Of a DNA stretch of 64,000 nucleotides, positions 11,350 through 22,214 are shown in pieces. Positions within the stretch are counted from its first letter, which is position 1. Each line of letters begins with the position of its first letter. The DNA comes from Selaginella moellendorffii (taxonomy: Eukaryota; Streptophyta; Lycopodiopsida; Selaginellales; Selaginellaceae). The position numbers and the translations under genes were made by a program. The stretch covers positions 1,893,146-1,957,145 of the forward strand of contig NW_003314272.1 in NCBI RefSeq assembly GCF_000143415.4, in the 5' to 3' direction. The notes beneath the pieces were generated by a model. The model was not told where the DNA came from, searched no databases, and saw only the letters and a program-made list of their open reading frames with translations.

Positions 11350-11457
11350 CCTCTAGAGCCCTAAAACCCGAGACGTTATAAGCATATGCTTTGTTTTATG
11401 AGTTAATCTCAGCCGTCCATCTTCACCGTTGGGTTTTAGGGTTGATGAGGTGAGGAA
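11350..11457. promoter_or_regulatory. Bidirectional promoter between SerRS and L25 gene
   Basis: Only 108 bp separate the two divergent start codons. It contains AAAACCC and TTTTAGGGTT telo-box-like motifs near each start (about 11355-11370 and 11435-11444), a motif known from promoters of plant translation genes. Both flanking genes serve translation, which fits co-regulation; that is inference. Confidence 0.6.
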
Positions 11458-12419
11458 ATGCGAGCGCTATGGCGATCGCAGGGGAGGCGCGAGTGCATTG
11501 CGCGAAGATGGGCGGCGATCACCCGGTGGTACTCCGAATCCACAGCGGCGGTGGCGGCGGAGGAGGAGTCCGCAGCTCCGCCGCTGGCAAAGGTACCCGT
11601 CCCCCAGGAGGCTGTGCTGGATGTGCTCTACGCGGCGCCGCGGGTGGAATCCGGGACGCGGGCGTGTATGAAAATGAGGAACAAGGGCATCATCCCCGGC
11701 ATTGTGTGTAGCCAGGAGGACGGGCACCAGGGCGGCCACAAGCAGCTCCTCGTCCTCAACTCCAACAAGCTCAACCTGCTGCTCAAGAAATTCGGCCAGA
11801 GCTTCTTCATGAGCCGGCTCTACACGCTGGAGCTGCGCACCGAGCCGGATCCCAAGGAAGGAGAGCTCATCTCTCGGGAGAGAGTTCTTCCTCGTCTTGT
11901 AGGTATTCATTCCTTCATCGTCTTTGCGTGTGCTTTGCTCTTGGTTGCTGTCTCACTCGATTGTTTTGGTTTGTTCTTTCCAGATCCACGTACACGCTGT
12001 GTCGGACAAGGTCCTCAACGCGACTTTCATTAGAGCTCCTCCTCACGCGAGGCTGCGAGTGGACATACCGCTGGTGTTCATCGGAGCCGATGTCTGCCCG
12101 GGAATTCGCAAAGGTGATGGATCCTCTTCGCTTCTTCTTCCATTTTTTTTTTTCTCTTGGGCGATTCTGATCTTCTTCCTCCTCTCTCTTCCCAGGTGGA
12201 TATCTCAACACGATCAGGAGAACGGTCCAGTACTACGGTGCTCCCGACTTGATCCCAAAGTATATCGAGGTGGACTTGAGCAATCTGGAGGCCGGGCAGT
12301 CGGTTCGCATCAAGGATCTCAACGTCACCCCCGGACTCGTGGTGTATGCCATGGATCCCCGGTGGCCGGTTTGCAAGATTGTGGGAACCAGGGCCACCAG
12401 AGTGGCCACAGCCTCGTGA
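11458..12419 (+). CDS. Ribosomal protein bL25 family, probably mitochondrial
   Basis: Three exons (11458-11898, 11984-12113, 12196-12419) encode about 265 residues. The N-terminus is Arg-rich, lacks acidic residues early and runs into 'RWYSESTA', as expected of a mitochondrial presequence. After residue 55 the L25/TL5 fold begins: 'RVESGTRACMKMRNKGIIPG', then a beta-barrel, then the C-terminal TL5-like domain ('HARLRVDIPLVFIGADVCPG', 'YIEVDLSNLEAGQSVRI'). Bacterial L25 binds 5S rRNA; plant nuclear copies are predicted for the organellar large subunit. An overlapping ATG at 11469 opens a different frame and was rejected because only this frame gives the conserved domain. The end of the gene is partly duplicated about 350 bp downstream. 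Confidence 0.88.
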
Positions 12420-13067
12420 AACTTCTGTTTTTTTTTTTTCTTTCTTTCCTGTCTTAATCTTCTGAGATCCTTGCAAGCTATCAGCGGTAAAAGATCTACC
12501 GGTAAAAGACTGCTTTAGTTCGATCTATCAAACTTCTTTCGCAATCAAAAGATGGGATGGATCTCACATGATATAATCAAACAAGCGTTTATGTGTATTC
12601 TATCCTCTTTACGTCAGTTCCTCCTTTGCCAATCGGACATCAGCCGCCACTACCAGCCTCGCTCTAGAGCTAACCAGGAAAGGATTCGATGGCTCATACT
12701 GCTCTGTTTGAGCGGACTCTAGACGTCGAGCAAGTTCCGCGCCTTGTTTTTGATTAATTTTCCGTCAGTTTCTTCACGACACGATCCAGTACTACGGTAA
12801 GTGAACTGTAAGAACCTGGAAGCCAGTTCGCATAAAATATCTCAACGTTTCCCTGTATGCCATGGATTTCCTGGTGTCACCACTGCCTCTTGATCCTTTC
12901 CACGTTTTCTTTCTCTGCAAGTTGTCGTGGTGATGAATCTCAGAGTGCTAAGAGCTGCTGAAAACTTAAAGAAGCCGCTTTCTAGTCTTGCTCGTAGTAA
13001 ATGCCAAGCCCGCTGTGTTTGCAAAGCTCTAGCTTCGCGGGACGGGCGAAACGAAAGATGAAAGCAC
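12420..13067. other. Spacer with decayed L25 copy
   Basis: Apart from the L25-derived fragment at 12770-12885, I see no gene here. The rest looks like 3' untranslated and spacer sequence. Confidence 0.5.
12770..12885 (+). pseudogene. Partial copy of the L25 gene last exon
   Basis: The block matching 'cgatccagtactacgg' at about 12783 and a later block ('ctgtatgccatggat') around 12852 repeat, in order and orientation, segments of the last L25 exon at 12222-12360. The segment between them is shortened by deletions, and the frame is broken. This is a decayed tandem fragment. Confidence 0.8.
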
Positions 13068-13412
13068 TTAACTGGTAATAGTAGCCATATGTGTTGGCTT
13101 GCTTTGGCCCGCCATTATCACCACGATCCTCTCGCAGCTTGTGGTACTTTCATCATACTTCATCGTCGGCGGTGGCTTTGCACAGTCGTAATGATCTTCC
13201 ATAGCAGCAGCAGTAGCAGCAGCGGGAGAGGAGCTGTAGTAGCGCCTGAGATGAGGCCACGCGAGTATCGTCAAGGCGATCGTGACGAGAACGACCATCG
13301 CGACGAGACCGGCCAGCAAGTATGGAAGTGGAGACTGCAGCACCGGGCACGGATCGTTTACTACATCGTCGGACGAGGCAGCCATGCCGGAGCAATTCGA
13401 TCTGTGAGACAT
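13068..13412 (-). CDS. Glutamine dumper (GDU)-like membrane protein
   Basis: A single exon of 114 codons, starting at the ATG at 13412 ('MSHRSNCSG'); a later Met at 13385 is also possible. The protein has the GDU layout: a short N-terminus, 'SPLPYLLAGLVAMVVLVTIA' leading into one transmembrane segment, a variable Ala/Ser-rich stretch, then 'IVVIMAGQSKPTHMAT', which carries the invariant VIMAG motif. In Arabidopsis, GDU proteins are plasma-membrane regulators whose overexpression increases amino-acid export, with the VIMAG motif needed for interaction with the ubiquitin ligase LOG2. The length is within the family range. It is divergent from the CBM20 gene. Confidence 0.85.
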   Translation of the reverse strand: MSHRSNCSGMAASSDDVVNDPCPVLQSPLPYLLAGLVAMVVLVTIALTILAWPHLRRYYSSSPAAATAAAMEDHYDCAKPPPTMKYDESTTSCERIVVIMAGQSKPTHMATITS

Positions 13413-13921
13413 TTTTCTTCCCTTCTGAGTACAAAAATGAAATGTAATCATCATACCTTTAAATTGCTGGCGAATGAACTGTTTGCTCTTTTCGAAAGCT
13501 TGACTAAAATATTTCTTTCATGGATTTCGGCTAAGATAGTGGAGGGTACGATTTTATACGGTTCATACTTGACAGTGGAGTGCTGCCAATCAAATCAACC
13601 GCGTTAGTGGATGAGTATCAATAGATTCTCTAGTGTTTGTAGCAAATGTCCTAGCAGCCCTTCCACTAACCAAGAAAGAGTGAATCTTTTCTCACCCACC
13701 TTTGAAGATGCATTTCATTCATGTGTGTTACAGGCGAAACTTTCACGGGTGGCGCTGTCCCCCACTTCCGTCTACGGTGTGAATTCATTGCCGGGACACT
13801 TGTCGTAGTAATGTAACTCCAGCGTTAAGCCAGAAGAACAGTGACCATCAGATTGCGTTCTATCACAAAGTCGGGAATCCCAGGTAAGAAACAGGAGAGC
13901 GGCCAAGTACCTGGATCGGGA
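13413..13921. promoter_or_regulatory. Divergent intergenic region GDU/CBM20
   Basis: About 500 bp between two divergent start codons, with no coding potential that I trust. It must contain the promoters and 5' leaders of both genes. I cannot name individual elements. Confidence 0.45.
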
Positions 13922-15280
13922 ATGGAGAAATTCGCAGCAGCATTGGGTGTCTGCCACCGCCCTCTAGTGTGGCAGCAGTTAGTCGGAGGTGCCGTCTCTG
14001 GCTCGAGGGACTCTCGCCAGGGGTTTTTGCAATGCTCATGCTTCGAGCGAAGAATCTTACGGCACCGGAAAGCTGCTAGAGTGCTAGCCCCACGGGCTGC
14101 TCGCCTCGTCCTCACTACTGCTTCCGTAAGTTTCAGCCTTTGCGAAATCTCCGTTCTGATAGTGCTGCTGTCGTCAATCACTGTAGGAATCGGATGACGC
14201 CGCTGTCGAAGAGTCGGGTGAGTTATCGGAGAGCTAGAAACTGTTTAATGACGTCCTGACCTGTCCTTGTAGAAGAAGTGATGCCGATGGTTACCACGAC
14301 CTTTATGTTGCAAAAAAAATGCGACTATGGCGAGCGGTTTGCTGTCGTTGGTGCGAGCCCTTTACTGGGAGCATGGGATCCAGCAGCGGGCGTTTCTATG
14401 GACTGGTCCGAAGATCACGTCTGGAAGTGCCAAATAGTAAGTCGTATTGAGTTCGTGGGGTGAATTGCGGAGCAGCTGACAGCCTGATGCTATGATCTAG
14501 GACCTGCCTGTCGGAGAACAATACGAGTACAAGTTCGTCCTTACAAGCAAGAAAGCAGTACCTGAATGGCAACCTGGTCCAAATCGAATTTTCAAGACAG
14601 ACGACGCCGAGTCGCCTTTGATAGTCTCTGAAAGCTGGGAAAGCACGGAAATGGGCCCCTCGTTAGAAACAGGTGACGCACCCGAAACTCTTTCAAAGCT
14701 GGTGGAGGACATTCTAGAGGAATCAACTGCTTCTGCAGTTGTCGAGGACGTTCTAGACGCAGCAGCTGACACAGTCTCAAAACTGGTAAACGAAGCTCTT
14801 GACAAAGCAGGGGAAAATGTTCCAGAGCTGGGCAAAACAGCAGGAGGTAAAGGAGTTGACGGAACAGGTATTGTCGAGAAAGAGGAGGCAGGTGCTGCGG
14901 CTAAAGTAGCAGAAGAATCCGAGCCGGAAAAAGGAAGCAAAGATGAACAGTCGACGAATCAAGGAAAAACGAAATCGGTGGTTACTTTTGACAATATGGA
15001 AGAAGATGAATCTCCAGATTCTGAAAGTTCAAAGGACACCTCATCAGAAAGTTCTGAGGAAGAGGAGGGACACTCAGCTTCTCTAGCTGTGGTTACTCCC
15101 CAGCCAGAGTGTACGAGCGACGTACCAGAAGACTCAAAGGGATTCAAAAGCTTCAAGTTCGAGGCTCAGCCAGCTACAGGAACGAAAACAGACCACCAAG
15201 CTGAAAATGGTCAGCCTGACGGAATCGAAGATGATGGTTCAGTTTCTGTTCCGGCCAACAAAGAGCAGGAGATTAAATGA
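13922..15280 (+). CDS. Starch-binding (CBM20) protein, plastid-targeted, acidic tail
   Basis: Four exons (13922-14125, 14187-14217, 14273-14436, 14501-15280) join in frame to about 392 residues. Residues 1-70 are rich in Ala/Arg/Ser and poor in acidic residues, as in a plastid transit peptide. A CBM20 domain follows at about residues 80-165: 'FAVVGASPLLGAWDP', 'DHVWKCQI', 'EYKFVLTSKK' and 'WQPGPNRIF', containing the conserved Trp residues that stack on glucan. The remainder, about 220 residues, is acidic, Ser/Glu-rich and low-complexity, with no enzyme domain. Such proteins bind starch granules or glucan in plastids and may act as scaffolds. No catalytic role is visible. Confidence 0.85.
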
Positions 15281-15695
15281 TGGTTGCGTAGTCGAGACTC
15301 ATACCTTGAATCACTAGTAAGTGTTTCCAGCGAGAAACCCGAGTAGACTTGTAGCTTGGGGACTTAGTAGCAGCCTTGGCTCGAAGCTCACGGATCTCGA
15401 CATCGAGTCTGCATTCACAAGTATCACGCGTTAGACAAGAAGCAAAAGGCAACCTTGGATCAATAAGATTGTGTGCTATCAACGTTCTCTCTCTATTCTT
15501 CCAAGCTTCTCGCATTTTTCTTAAGCTGCTTCGCGACTAAGAATCTAGTGAAAAAAACTACGAGTTCCAGGATCCAGGAACATACCTTGAGAGTTTGGAC
15601 CTTCAAGTAGACCGCATCGGCAAGTACCAAGGCTGTGCGATTGAGTCGAATCAAATCACTCTGAGTGATCGCTGCTCAAAATCTCGGGAATCCTG
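15273..15695 (-). CDS. Possible small coiled-coil gene, unrecognised
   Basis: On the minus strand three exon-like pieces can be joined: one ending near 15591 ('DLIRLNRTALVLADAVYLKV'), one around 15490-15535 ('LRKMREAWKNRERT') and one ending at 15273 ('LDVEIRELRAKAATKS'). GT and AG signals are plausible and the predicted product is helical and charged. I do not recognise the family, and the start codon was not found. The stop would overlap the CBM20 stop by 8 bp. It may instead be part of the 3' end of a gene whose 5' exon lies nearer to the kinesin promoter. Confidence 0.35.
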
Positions 15696-15878
15696 CACTG
15701 CCGCGTAAAATCCTTCCATACATTCGCAGGCGCTCCTTACCGCTAGGGCCTCGTCGCTAGGGCTTACAACATTAGCATGGCGGGATTTTCAAAATAATGC
15801 CACGCAAGTGCCTGACGTGGCCATTTCTTCCAACGTCTCTGAGAGATTTGGGCTTTAGGTTGAAGCTACCTAGCAGCA

Positions 15879-18453
15879 ATGCTGAGCCCTCGAGTCTCTA
15901 CGCCGCGGCGATCGCGCCTTGGAGTGATCTCTCCCATGAGGAAGACGCCCGTCACGGCATCGCCAATGAAGCCCCGGCGCTCCAAGGTTCGTGTTGTGTC
16001 TAGACTACGCCCTTTCTGTTTGGACGAGGCCGAGAGGAATCAATGCGTCCGCAAGAGCGAGGACACCATCGAGATCTGTGACGAGAAAACCACGTAAGTG
16101 ATTCTCTCCATTTCCTTCCCGACTGACTGAATTCATTCTACTAGCAGTCAAATTGAATCTTTCAAGCTGGATTGCTGCTATGGAGAGTCGGATGATCTCG
16201 CCCAAATTTTCAAAGCCGAGGTGGAACCAGTGATACCGCTGCTCTTTTGTGGTTGCAATGCCACAGTCTTTGCCTATGGAGCTACTGGAAGCGGGAAAAC
16301 CTACACGATGCAGGTGGATCATGCTTGTAAATCTTTTCTTTGCGCTAACTGGATGCTTTTCAGGGAGAAGAACAAAATCCCGGTCTCATGGTTCTGGGAC
16401 TGATGCATATCCTGTCCTTGGCCGAGCGTGATGCTAAATGCAAAATCGAGCTTTCCTACTACGAGCTTTACATGGAGCGTTGTTACGATCTCCTGGAGCC
16501 AAAGTCGGGTGAACTACCTATTCTAGAAGACAGTGATGGTAATATCCAGCTTCGGGGACTTGCTCAGGTGCAGAAGTTTTCTACAAATTTCGTTTTTGTG
16601 ACAATATTCGCCTTTTCTACATTTGCAGGTTCAAGTCAAATCGTTGAAAGAATTTCAAGATCTGTTTGCAAAAGGTTGCTCGAACCGAAAGATTGGTGTC
16701 ACCGGACTAAACGCCGCTTCCAGCCGCAGTCACAGTGTGTTGGTGGTGACTGTGACAAACACTGACGAAGAAAACACGACTTTGCCGTTGGTTGGAAAGC
16801 TGAGCCTCATAGATCTTGCAGGTTCCTTGATGCTATTTTCTTCAAGGTTCTTTCTTGAATACTTATTTTGTTTGTAGGAAACGAGGACACCCGACGGTCA
16901 GGTACTGATGGCATTCGCCTTGTTGAAAGCGGCAGGATCAATCAATCGCTCTTCGTTTTATCGAACGTGATCAACGCTTTGAATGCGAACGAAAAGAGGG
17001 TGCCATATCGAGACAGCAAGCTAACTCGCATTTTACAGGATTCCCTAGGTGGAACGAGTTGCGCGCTAATGATTGCTTGCCTGGTATGTGATTCTATTGT
17101 ATCACAAGTTTATGCTAAGAGTGTTTCTTGCGACAGAGTCCTGGGTCTTACATGGAAGCGGCACAGACGTTGCGTCTGGCAGTAAGATCAAGGCAGATTG
17201 CAAATCCTGACAGTATTGAATCGCCAGTCGACACAGATTCAAAATTTAAACCTGCAAGGAAATCTCTTGTCAATTCTCCCTTGAAACTTTCAAGCCCGGT
17301 GCAGAATAAGCCTTCGAGCAAGTCTCCTTCTCGGTTTGGACAGCGGCTCACATTGAAAAGAGTTCAAGCTGGGTCTTCTTCTTGTTCTAGGTACGGAGTG
17401 ATATGGTTAATTTTTCTTTTCTTTCTGACGAGTTTAATAGTTCCAGGACCGAGACATCCTACCGTGAGTCAGCAATCTTCTCAATTGTTGAAGTAAGTTT
17501 AATGTGTAATATCCCGCATAACGAATCATGTTTCTCTGCAGGACGTGCCGGCACTAGAGAATGGGCAGGAAACCAACACTGATCCTAAAGAAAAGCCAGA
17601 GGAGGCAGAGGAAGTGTGCTCGTCATTAGAAACAAATTCGTGCTCTCCCTTTGCGAAAGAAGCAAACGTTCGTCAAGGTATTCGCTGCTGGCTATTTATT
17701 TATCTACTCAACAGTGTGTACAGAGTTGACGAGCATCACAAGTCAGGAGGACGATATGCAATGTACACCACAAGAAAAAACTTTTGTTCCCTCCAATTCC
17801 CCGCCCTTGAGCTCAATGCTTCGGAACCTCGGGAGCTCTCTGAGAGAAGCACTGACACCTCTACCAATCAACTTCACTCCTCAAAGAAGCTTGGAACTTT
17901 GTACACCGAGATATGACGATGTTCAACAAATCTCAAATTGTGGCTGGACTGCTGTTGAACGATTTACCAACAACAGTCGCGATTTACAGGTGAGAATATG
18001 AGTTCTTCTGATTAGTTTGGTATCGATTTGGTGGTGCTTGCTTTCGCAGGGAGCTCTTTTGAAAGAATACCTTGATATTCTCAACACTGGAACTAGAGAA
18101 GATTTGCTCTCACTCAAGGTACATCCTTTATTTCTTGACGAGGAAAATTATTTGATTAATGTACAGGGTGTTGGAAAGAAGCGTGCAGATGCCATATTGA
18201 AGCTCCGTGAAGCTAATTGTGAAGCTCCTTTCAACCAAGTAAGTGTGTAACATTTTTTCTCATCGCTCAACGATTAACATTGTGTATTCCAGCTTAGAGA
18301 TCTTCAAAAAATTGGACTCAGTGCAAAGCAAGTAAGTGAATAAATCTTTCCCTCTCTTTTTCTACGTTGAAGCTTTTGCTGTGGATTTTCTTTCAGGCTG
18401 AGAAGCTTTTCCAAGGAACCGTTGTTCGCCAAGTTTTAAGCATGAAGCACTGA
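15879..18453 (+). CDS. KIN10A: Kinesin-10 family motor with C-terminal HhH domain
   Basis: A gene of about 14 exons with an N-terminal motor. Visible motor signatures are '[10 protein letters not shown]', the P-loop '[10 protein letters not shown]', switch I '[10 protein letters not shown]', switch II '[14 protein letters not shown]' (the Asn is as I recall it from plant kinesin-10 rather than the usual DLAGSE), and '[15 protein letters not shown]' to 'LQDSLGGTS'. After a Ser/Pro-rich linker, the last exons give '[20 protein letters not shown]', '[15 protein letters not shown]' and '[10 protein letters not shown]', a helix-hairpin-helix like that in KIF22/Kid, which contacts DNA. Kinesin-10 proteins act in phragmoplast transport (Arabidopsis PAKRP2) or on chromosome arms. 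The start at 15879 keeps a basic leader; an ATG at 15797 is in another frame. Confidence 0.9.
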
Positions 18454-18503
18454 TAATATCAGTGTAATGTACTATTATGTGAAGCGTTCTACATGGGTGC
18501 TCC

Positions 18504-20330
18504 ATGGAAGCCACTTTCCAGGACTATATCACTCTCATCAAATCGTGCAAGAGTCTCCCTCAAGCCAAGAGCGTCCACTCGAGAATTCCCTCTCGTCTTC
18601 TCTCGCCCTCGTCTCACAATTCCCTCTTTCTCTCCAACACCCTCATCCAAATGTATGGTCGATGTGGCAGTGTCGAGCAAGCGCGCATCATATTCGACTC
18701 CATTCCGCACAAGAACACGTTCTCCTGGGCCTTGATGCAATCGGCCTACGCAAGAAACGGGCATCTCGATCTCGCTAAGAAGTTCTTCGACACAATGCCC
18801 GAGAGAAATCCCGAGTCGTGGAACGCAATGCTCACTGCGTATTGCAAAGCTGGGAACTGGCAGGTCGCGAAGGATGTCTTTGACCGAATGCCGCGGTGGG
18901 ATCTTATGGCACTAAACACTATGCTTGCAGCGTTTGCCCAGAACGGGCATTTGTATGATGCTCAACTTTTATTTATGGCCATGGCCGAGAAAAATCTGAT
19001 CACCTGGACGGTAGTGGTGGTCGGATTTTCTCACAAGTGTAGTCTTGAGAAAGTAAGTGCGTTGTTTAAGTGCATGCCTGAGCACGACGTTGCTTGCTTA
19101 AATGCCATGATCACTGCATATGCCCAGAACGGGCATTTGGAAAAGGCTGAACTCTTGTTCCACGGGATGGCCGAGCGAGACGTGATCTCATGGACCGCGC
19201 TGCTTGCCGGGCTCTCGCAAAACGGCCTCTCTCGCAAGTCCGAGCTCGTCTTCGCGTCCATGCCCGAGTGGGACACCGTTTCGTGGACTGCGATGCTGGA
19301 CGTGTACATTCAAGCCGGGGAGCTCGACAACGCCAGGAAGATCTTCCACGAGATGAAGGAAAAAAACCATTTTGCGTGGAACTCAATGCTAGCCGGGTGT
19401 GCGCAGTATGGATCTCTAAAGGAGACGAGAGAACTCTACGAGAGAATGCCGGAGCGAGACGTGATCTCTTGGACCGCGATGCTCACCGCGTATGCCCGAG
19501 CGGGGATGATAGAGCAGTGTAAGCACTTGTTTGACACAATGCCGTGCTGGAGCTTGGTTTCGTGGTCAGCCATGCTCACTGCATACGCGCAGCACGATCT
19601 TGTGGACGAAGCTCGGGATCTTCTTGCAAGAATGCCGGAGCTCAGCGTCGTCCCGGTGTCCGCCATGATCTCGGCGTATGCCCGGAGCGGCGAGCTCGGC
19701 GAGGCCTTGAGCCTGTTCTACGCGATGCCACAGTGGGATACCGCGGCGTGGAACACTCTCCTCTCGGCCTACGCTCACAAGGGCCTCCTCAAGCACGCGA
19801 AAGAAGTCTTTCACAGCATCCCAGCCCGCGACTCCATCTCGTGGAACGCGATCATCGCGGCGTGCTCGCAAAAGGGCGAGCCGCGCGATGCGCTGGAGCT
19901 GTTCCACGAGATGCAACGCGAGGGGCTCCAGCCGGACGAGGCCACCTTCGTGTGCGTCATGGTGGGATGCAGCTACGGCGGCGTGTTTGATCGCGGGAAG
20001 AGATGCTTTGTGTCCATGGTGATGGATCACGGCGTGACGCCGACGAGGCAGAGCTACTCGTGCGTAGCGGACGTGCTGTGCCGCGCGGGACACCTGAGTG
20101 ACGCGCGGGATCTCGTCGCCAACATGCCGTTCCTCCCGGAGCTCGTCGAGTGGAGGCGCTTGCTCGCGGCGGCGTGCTCGGCGTCGAGCCATGGCTGCGA
20201 GAAGAGCATGGTCGAGCTTGGAAGAAATGCCGCTGACAATGCCGTGAAGCTGGACGCGCGGCACGGTGCCGCCTATGTTCTTCTCTCAAACATCTACGAG
20301 AAGGCGGACCTCCACTCTTACAAACAGTGA
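18504..20330 (+). CDS. PPR protein, intronless, 608 codons
   Basis: A pentatricopeptide-repeat protein, predicted to bind organellar RNA one base per repeat. The whole coding sequence is one exon starting at 18504. More than twelve motifs repeat every 31-35 residues with the pattern 'FDTMPERNPESWNAMLTAY', which is the plant PLS-type (S-rich) style. The last part ('EWRRLLAAACSASSHGC', 'HGAAYVLLSNIYEKA') is an E-type extension that stops early, with no DYW deaminase. Editing would therefore need a partner enzyme. No clear transit peptide is visible. The start lies only 51 bp after the kinesin stop, so the promoter must overlap the kinesin 3' end. Confidence 0.93.
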   Translation: MEATFQDYITLIKSCKSLPQAKSVHSRIPSRLLSPSSHNSLFLSNTLIQMYGRCGSVEQARIIFDSIPHKNTFSWALMQSAYARNGHLDLAKKFFDTMPERNPESWNAMLTAYCKAGNWQVAKDVFDRMPRWDLMALNTMLAAFAQNGHLYDAQLLFMAMAEKNLITWTVVVVGFSHKCSLEKVSALFKCMPEHDVACLNAMITAYAQNGHLEKAELLFHGMAERDVISWTALLAGLSQNGLSRKSELVFASMPEWDTVSWTAMLDVYIQAGELDNARKIFHEMKEKNHFAWNSMLAGCAQYGSLKETRELYERMPERDVISWTAMLTAYARAGMIEQCKHLFDTMPCWSLVSWSAMLTAYAQHDLVDEARDLLARMPELSVVPVSAMISAYARSGELGEALSLFYAMPQWDTAAWNTLLSAYAHKGLLKHAKEVFHSIPARDSISWNAIIAACSQKGEPRDALELFHEMQREGLQPDEATFVCVMVGCSYGGVFDRGKRCFVSMVMDHGVTPTRQSYSCVADVLCRAGHLSDARDLVANMPFLPELVEWRRLLAAACSASSHGCEKSMVELGRNAADNAVKLDARHGAAYVLLSNIYEKADLHSYKQ

Positions 20331-20516
20331 CAAGCTTCCTCTCGGGACGGACCAAAATGCGATTTTTCTTGGATGAATCGACAGCTCGCGTGGCCGGAGT
20401 GACTATTGGACAGCTGGACCACCACATTCTTGTTCGTAGGCTTTCGTTCCGACTTATCGAAGAGGACACTCTGGAATCTTCTTATAGTTCTAAGTCACTG
20501 GGGATCTGGGAAAGCT

Positions 20517-22069
20517 ATGGAGTTTCTCCGGTTGGCACTGGCATTTCTCAAGGCACTGGTTTTCAAGCTCGGATGTATGAGCAAGAGCAGCAGCAAAAGT
20601 TTTAGCTTGCCGCCATCACCACGGGCAGTTCCACTCCTGGGCCATCTCCATCTTCTTGGTAAGCTCCCCCACCAGTCCTTGCAAAAGCTCGCCTCGAGGT
20701 ATGGAGACGTGATGCTCCTCAAGCTCGGAAGCCACAGGACGCTTGTCATCTCCTCCGCCGAGGCTGCTCGAGCGGTGCTCAAGACACACGACCACGTCTT
20801 CTCGTCCAGGCCTTCCACTGTCGCTGGCAAGATCTTCGGCTATGGAGGCGCTGGCCTGGTTTGGGCACCTTATGGAGAACACTGGAGGACCGTCAGGAAG
20901 CTGTGTACGCTGGAGCTCCTCACTGCCAAGCGCGTGGAGACGTCCCATCCCGTTCGGAAGCGCGAGATGGCGTTCGTGCTGGATGAGCTCTCTCGCCACC
21001 AGCAGTCGGACAAGCAGCTCGAGCCGGTGGATTTGACGACGAAGCTCTCGGATCTCACCTTCAACATCATGACGAGGATGGTGATGAACAAGAGCTACTT
21101 GACGGGAACCTCGGCCGAGAAGGAGGCGGCGGTGAGATTCAAGGACTTGATCACGGAAGCGTTTGTGGTCGGGACGAGTTGTCTCAGCGATTCCTTCTCG
21201 TGGTTGGCGTGGGTCGACCCGCAGGCGAGGAAGATGGAGAGGATCCACCAGCAGCAGGACGCGTACTTGTCTAAGCAGATCGCCGAGCACCGCCAGCAGC
21301 CAGGCAGCAACGGAGATTTCCTCGACGTGATGCTGGCTATGGAGGAACTGAGCGACACTTCCATCAAATCACTCAGCCAGGTACGCTAAAGTTTTCGTTA
21401 TTCTTGTTTCTAGCCGATGATCCAAGCGTCACGCAGGACATGCTCGGGGCAGGAACTGATACTACCGCTGTGACAGTGGAGTGGGCTCTATCCGAGCTTG
21501 TGAAAGATCCAGCGTTGCTTCGCCGTGCCCAAGAAGAACTCACGGAAATGGTCGGGGACAAAGCCATGGTGGACGAGAGCGATCTTCCAAAGCTCCGGTA
21601 CCTCCAAGCAGTCGTCAAAGAGACACTCCGCCTCCATCCCGCCGGGCCACTGCTCCTCCCACACGAATCCGCAGAGGCCTGCGTGCTGGAGAACTACACC
21701 ATCCCCGCGAAAACTCGAGTGATCGTCAATGCGTATGCGATCGCGAGGGATTCGCGGTGGTGGGACGAGCCTCTTAAGTTTGATCCCGAGAGATTTCTCG
21801 AGAAGTGCCAGGGAATGGACGTGAGAGGCCAGAGCTTCGAGTACTTGCCCTTCGGATCGGGAAGGAGGGGCTGCCCAGGCGTGACTTTGGGAATGACCAC
21901 TGTGATGTTCATCCTGGCGAACTTGATCCATGCTTTCGATTGGAAATTGGCGAGCGGGGAGGAGATGGACATGACCGAAGCGTTCGGGGTCACGGTTCCC
22001 AGAGCTTCTCCGCTCAAGCTCGTCCCATCTTCTCTAAACTTGGAATTCCCGCCAAAATTTAAAAGCTAG
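20517..22069 (+). CDS. Cytochrome P450, A-type (CYP71 clan)
   Basis: Two exons (20517-21380 and 21436-22069) join in phase 0 across a 55-nt intron; the acceptor at 21435 was chosen because it restores the I-helix frame. The roughly 498-residue product has an N-terminal hydrophobic anchor, the Pro hinge 'LPPSP', 'WAPYGEHWRTVRKLC', the oxygen-binding I-helix 'AGTDTTAVTVEWAL', the ExxR motif 'KETLRLHP', 'FDPERFL' and the haem loop 'FGSGRRGCPG' with its Cys ligand. All catalytic landmarks are intact. CYP71-clan enzymes hydroxylate phenylpropanoids, terpenoids or alkaloids; the substrate cannot be read from sequence. ER membrane location is expected. Confidence 0.92.
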
Positions 22070-22214
22070 GGCTACTGAATCCAATCGTGCGGCTGGGATT
22101 GGCCGTGGAGCTTGTTGCCATTGTCCCTTCTCATCTCTCTACTCTGCCTGGGCAAACTCTAGGTCACACATCTTCTTGTTCTTGCGGAGGAAATATTTCC
22201 TCTCGAGCTGGGAG

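Noticed and set aside
19566-20264. Antisense frame of 232 codons opposite a PPR gene
   Set aside because: GC-rich shadow frame of a well-supported PPR gene; the translation has no domain.
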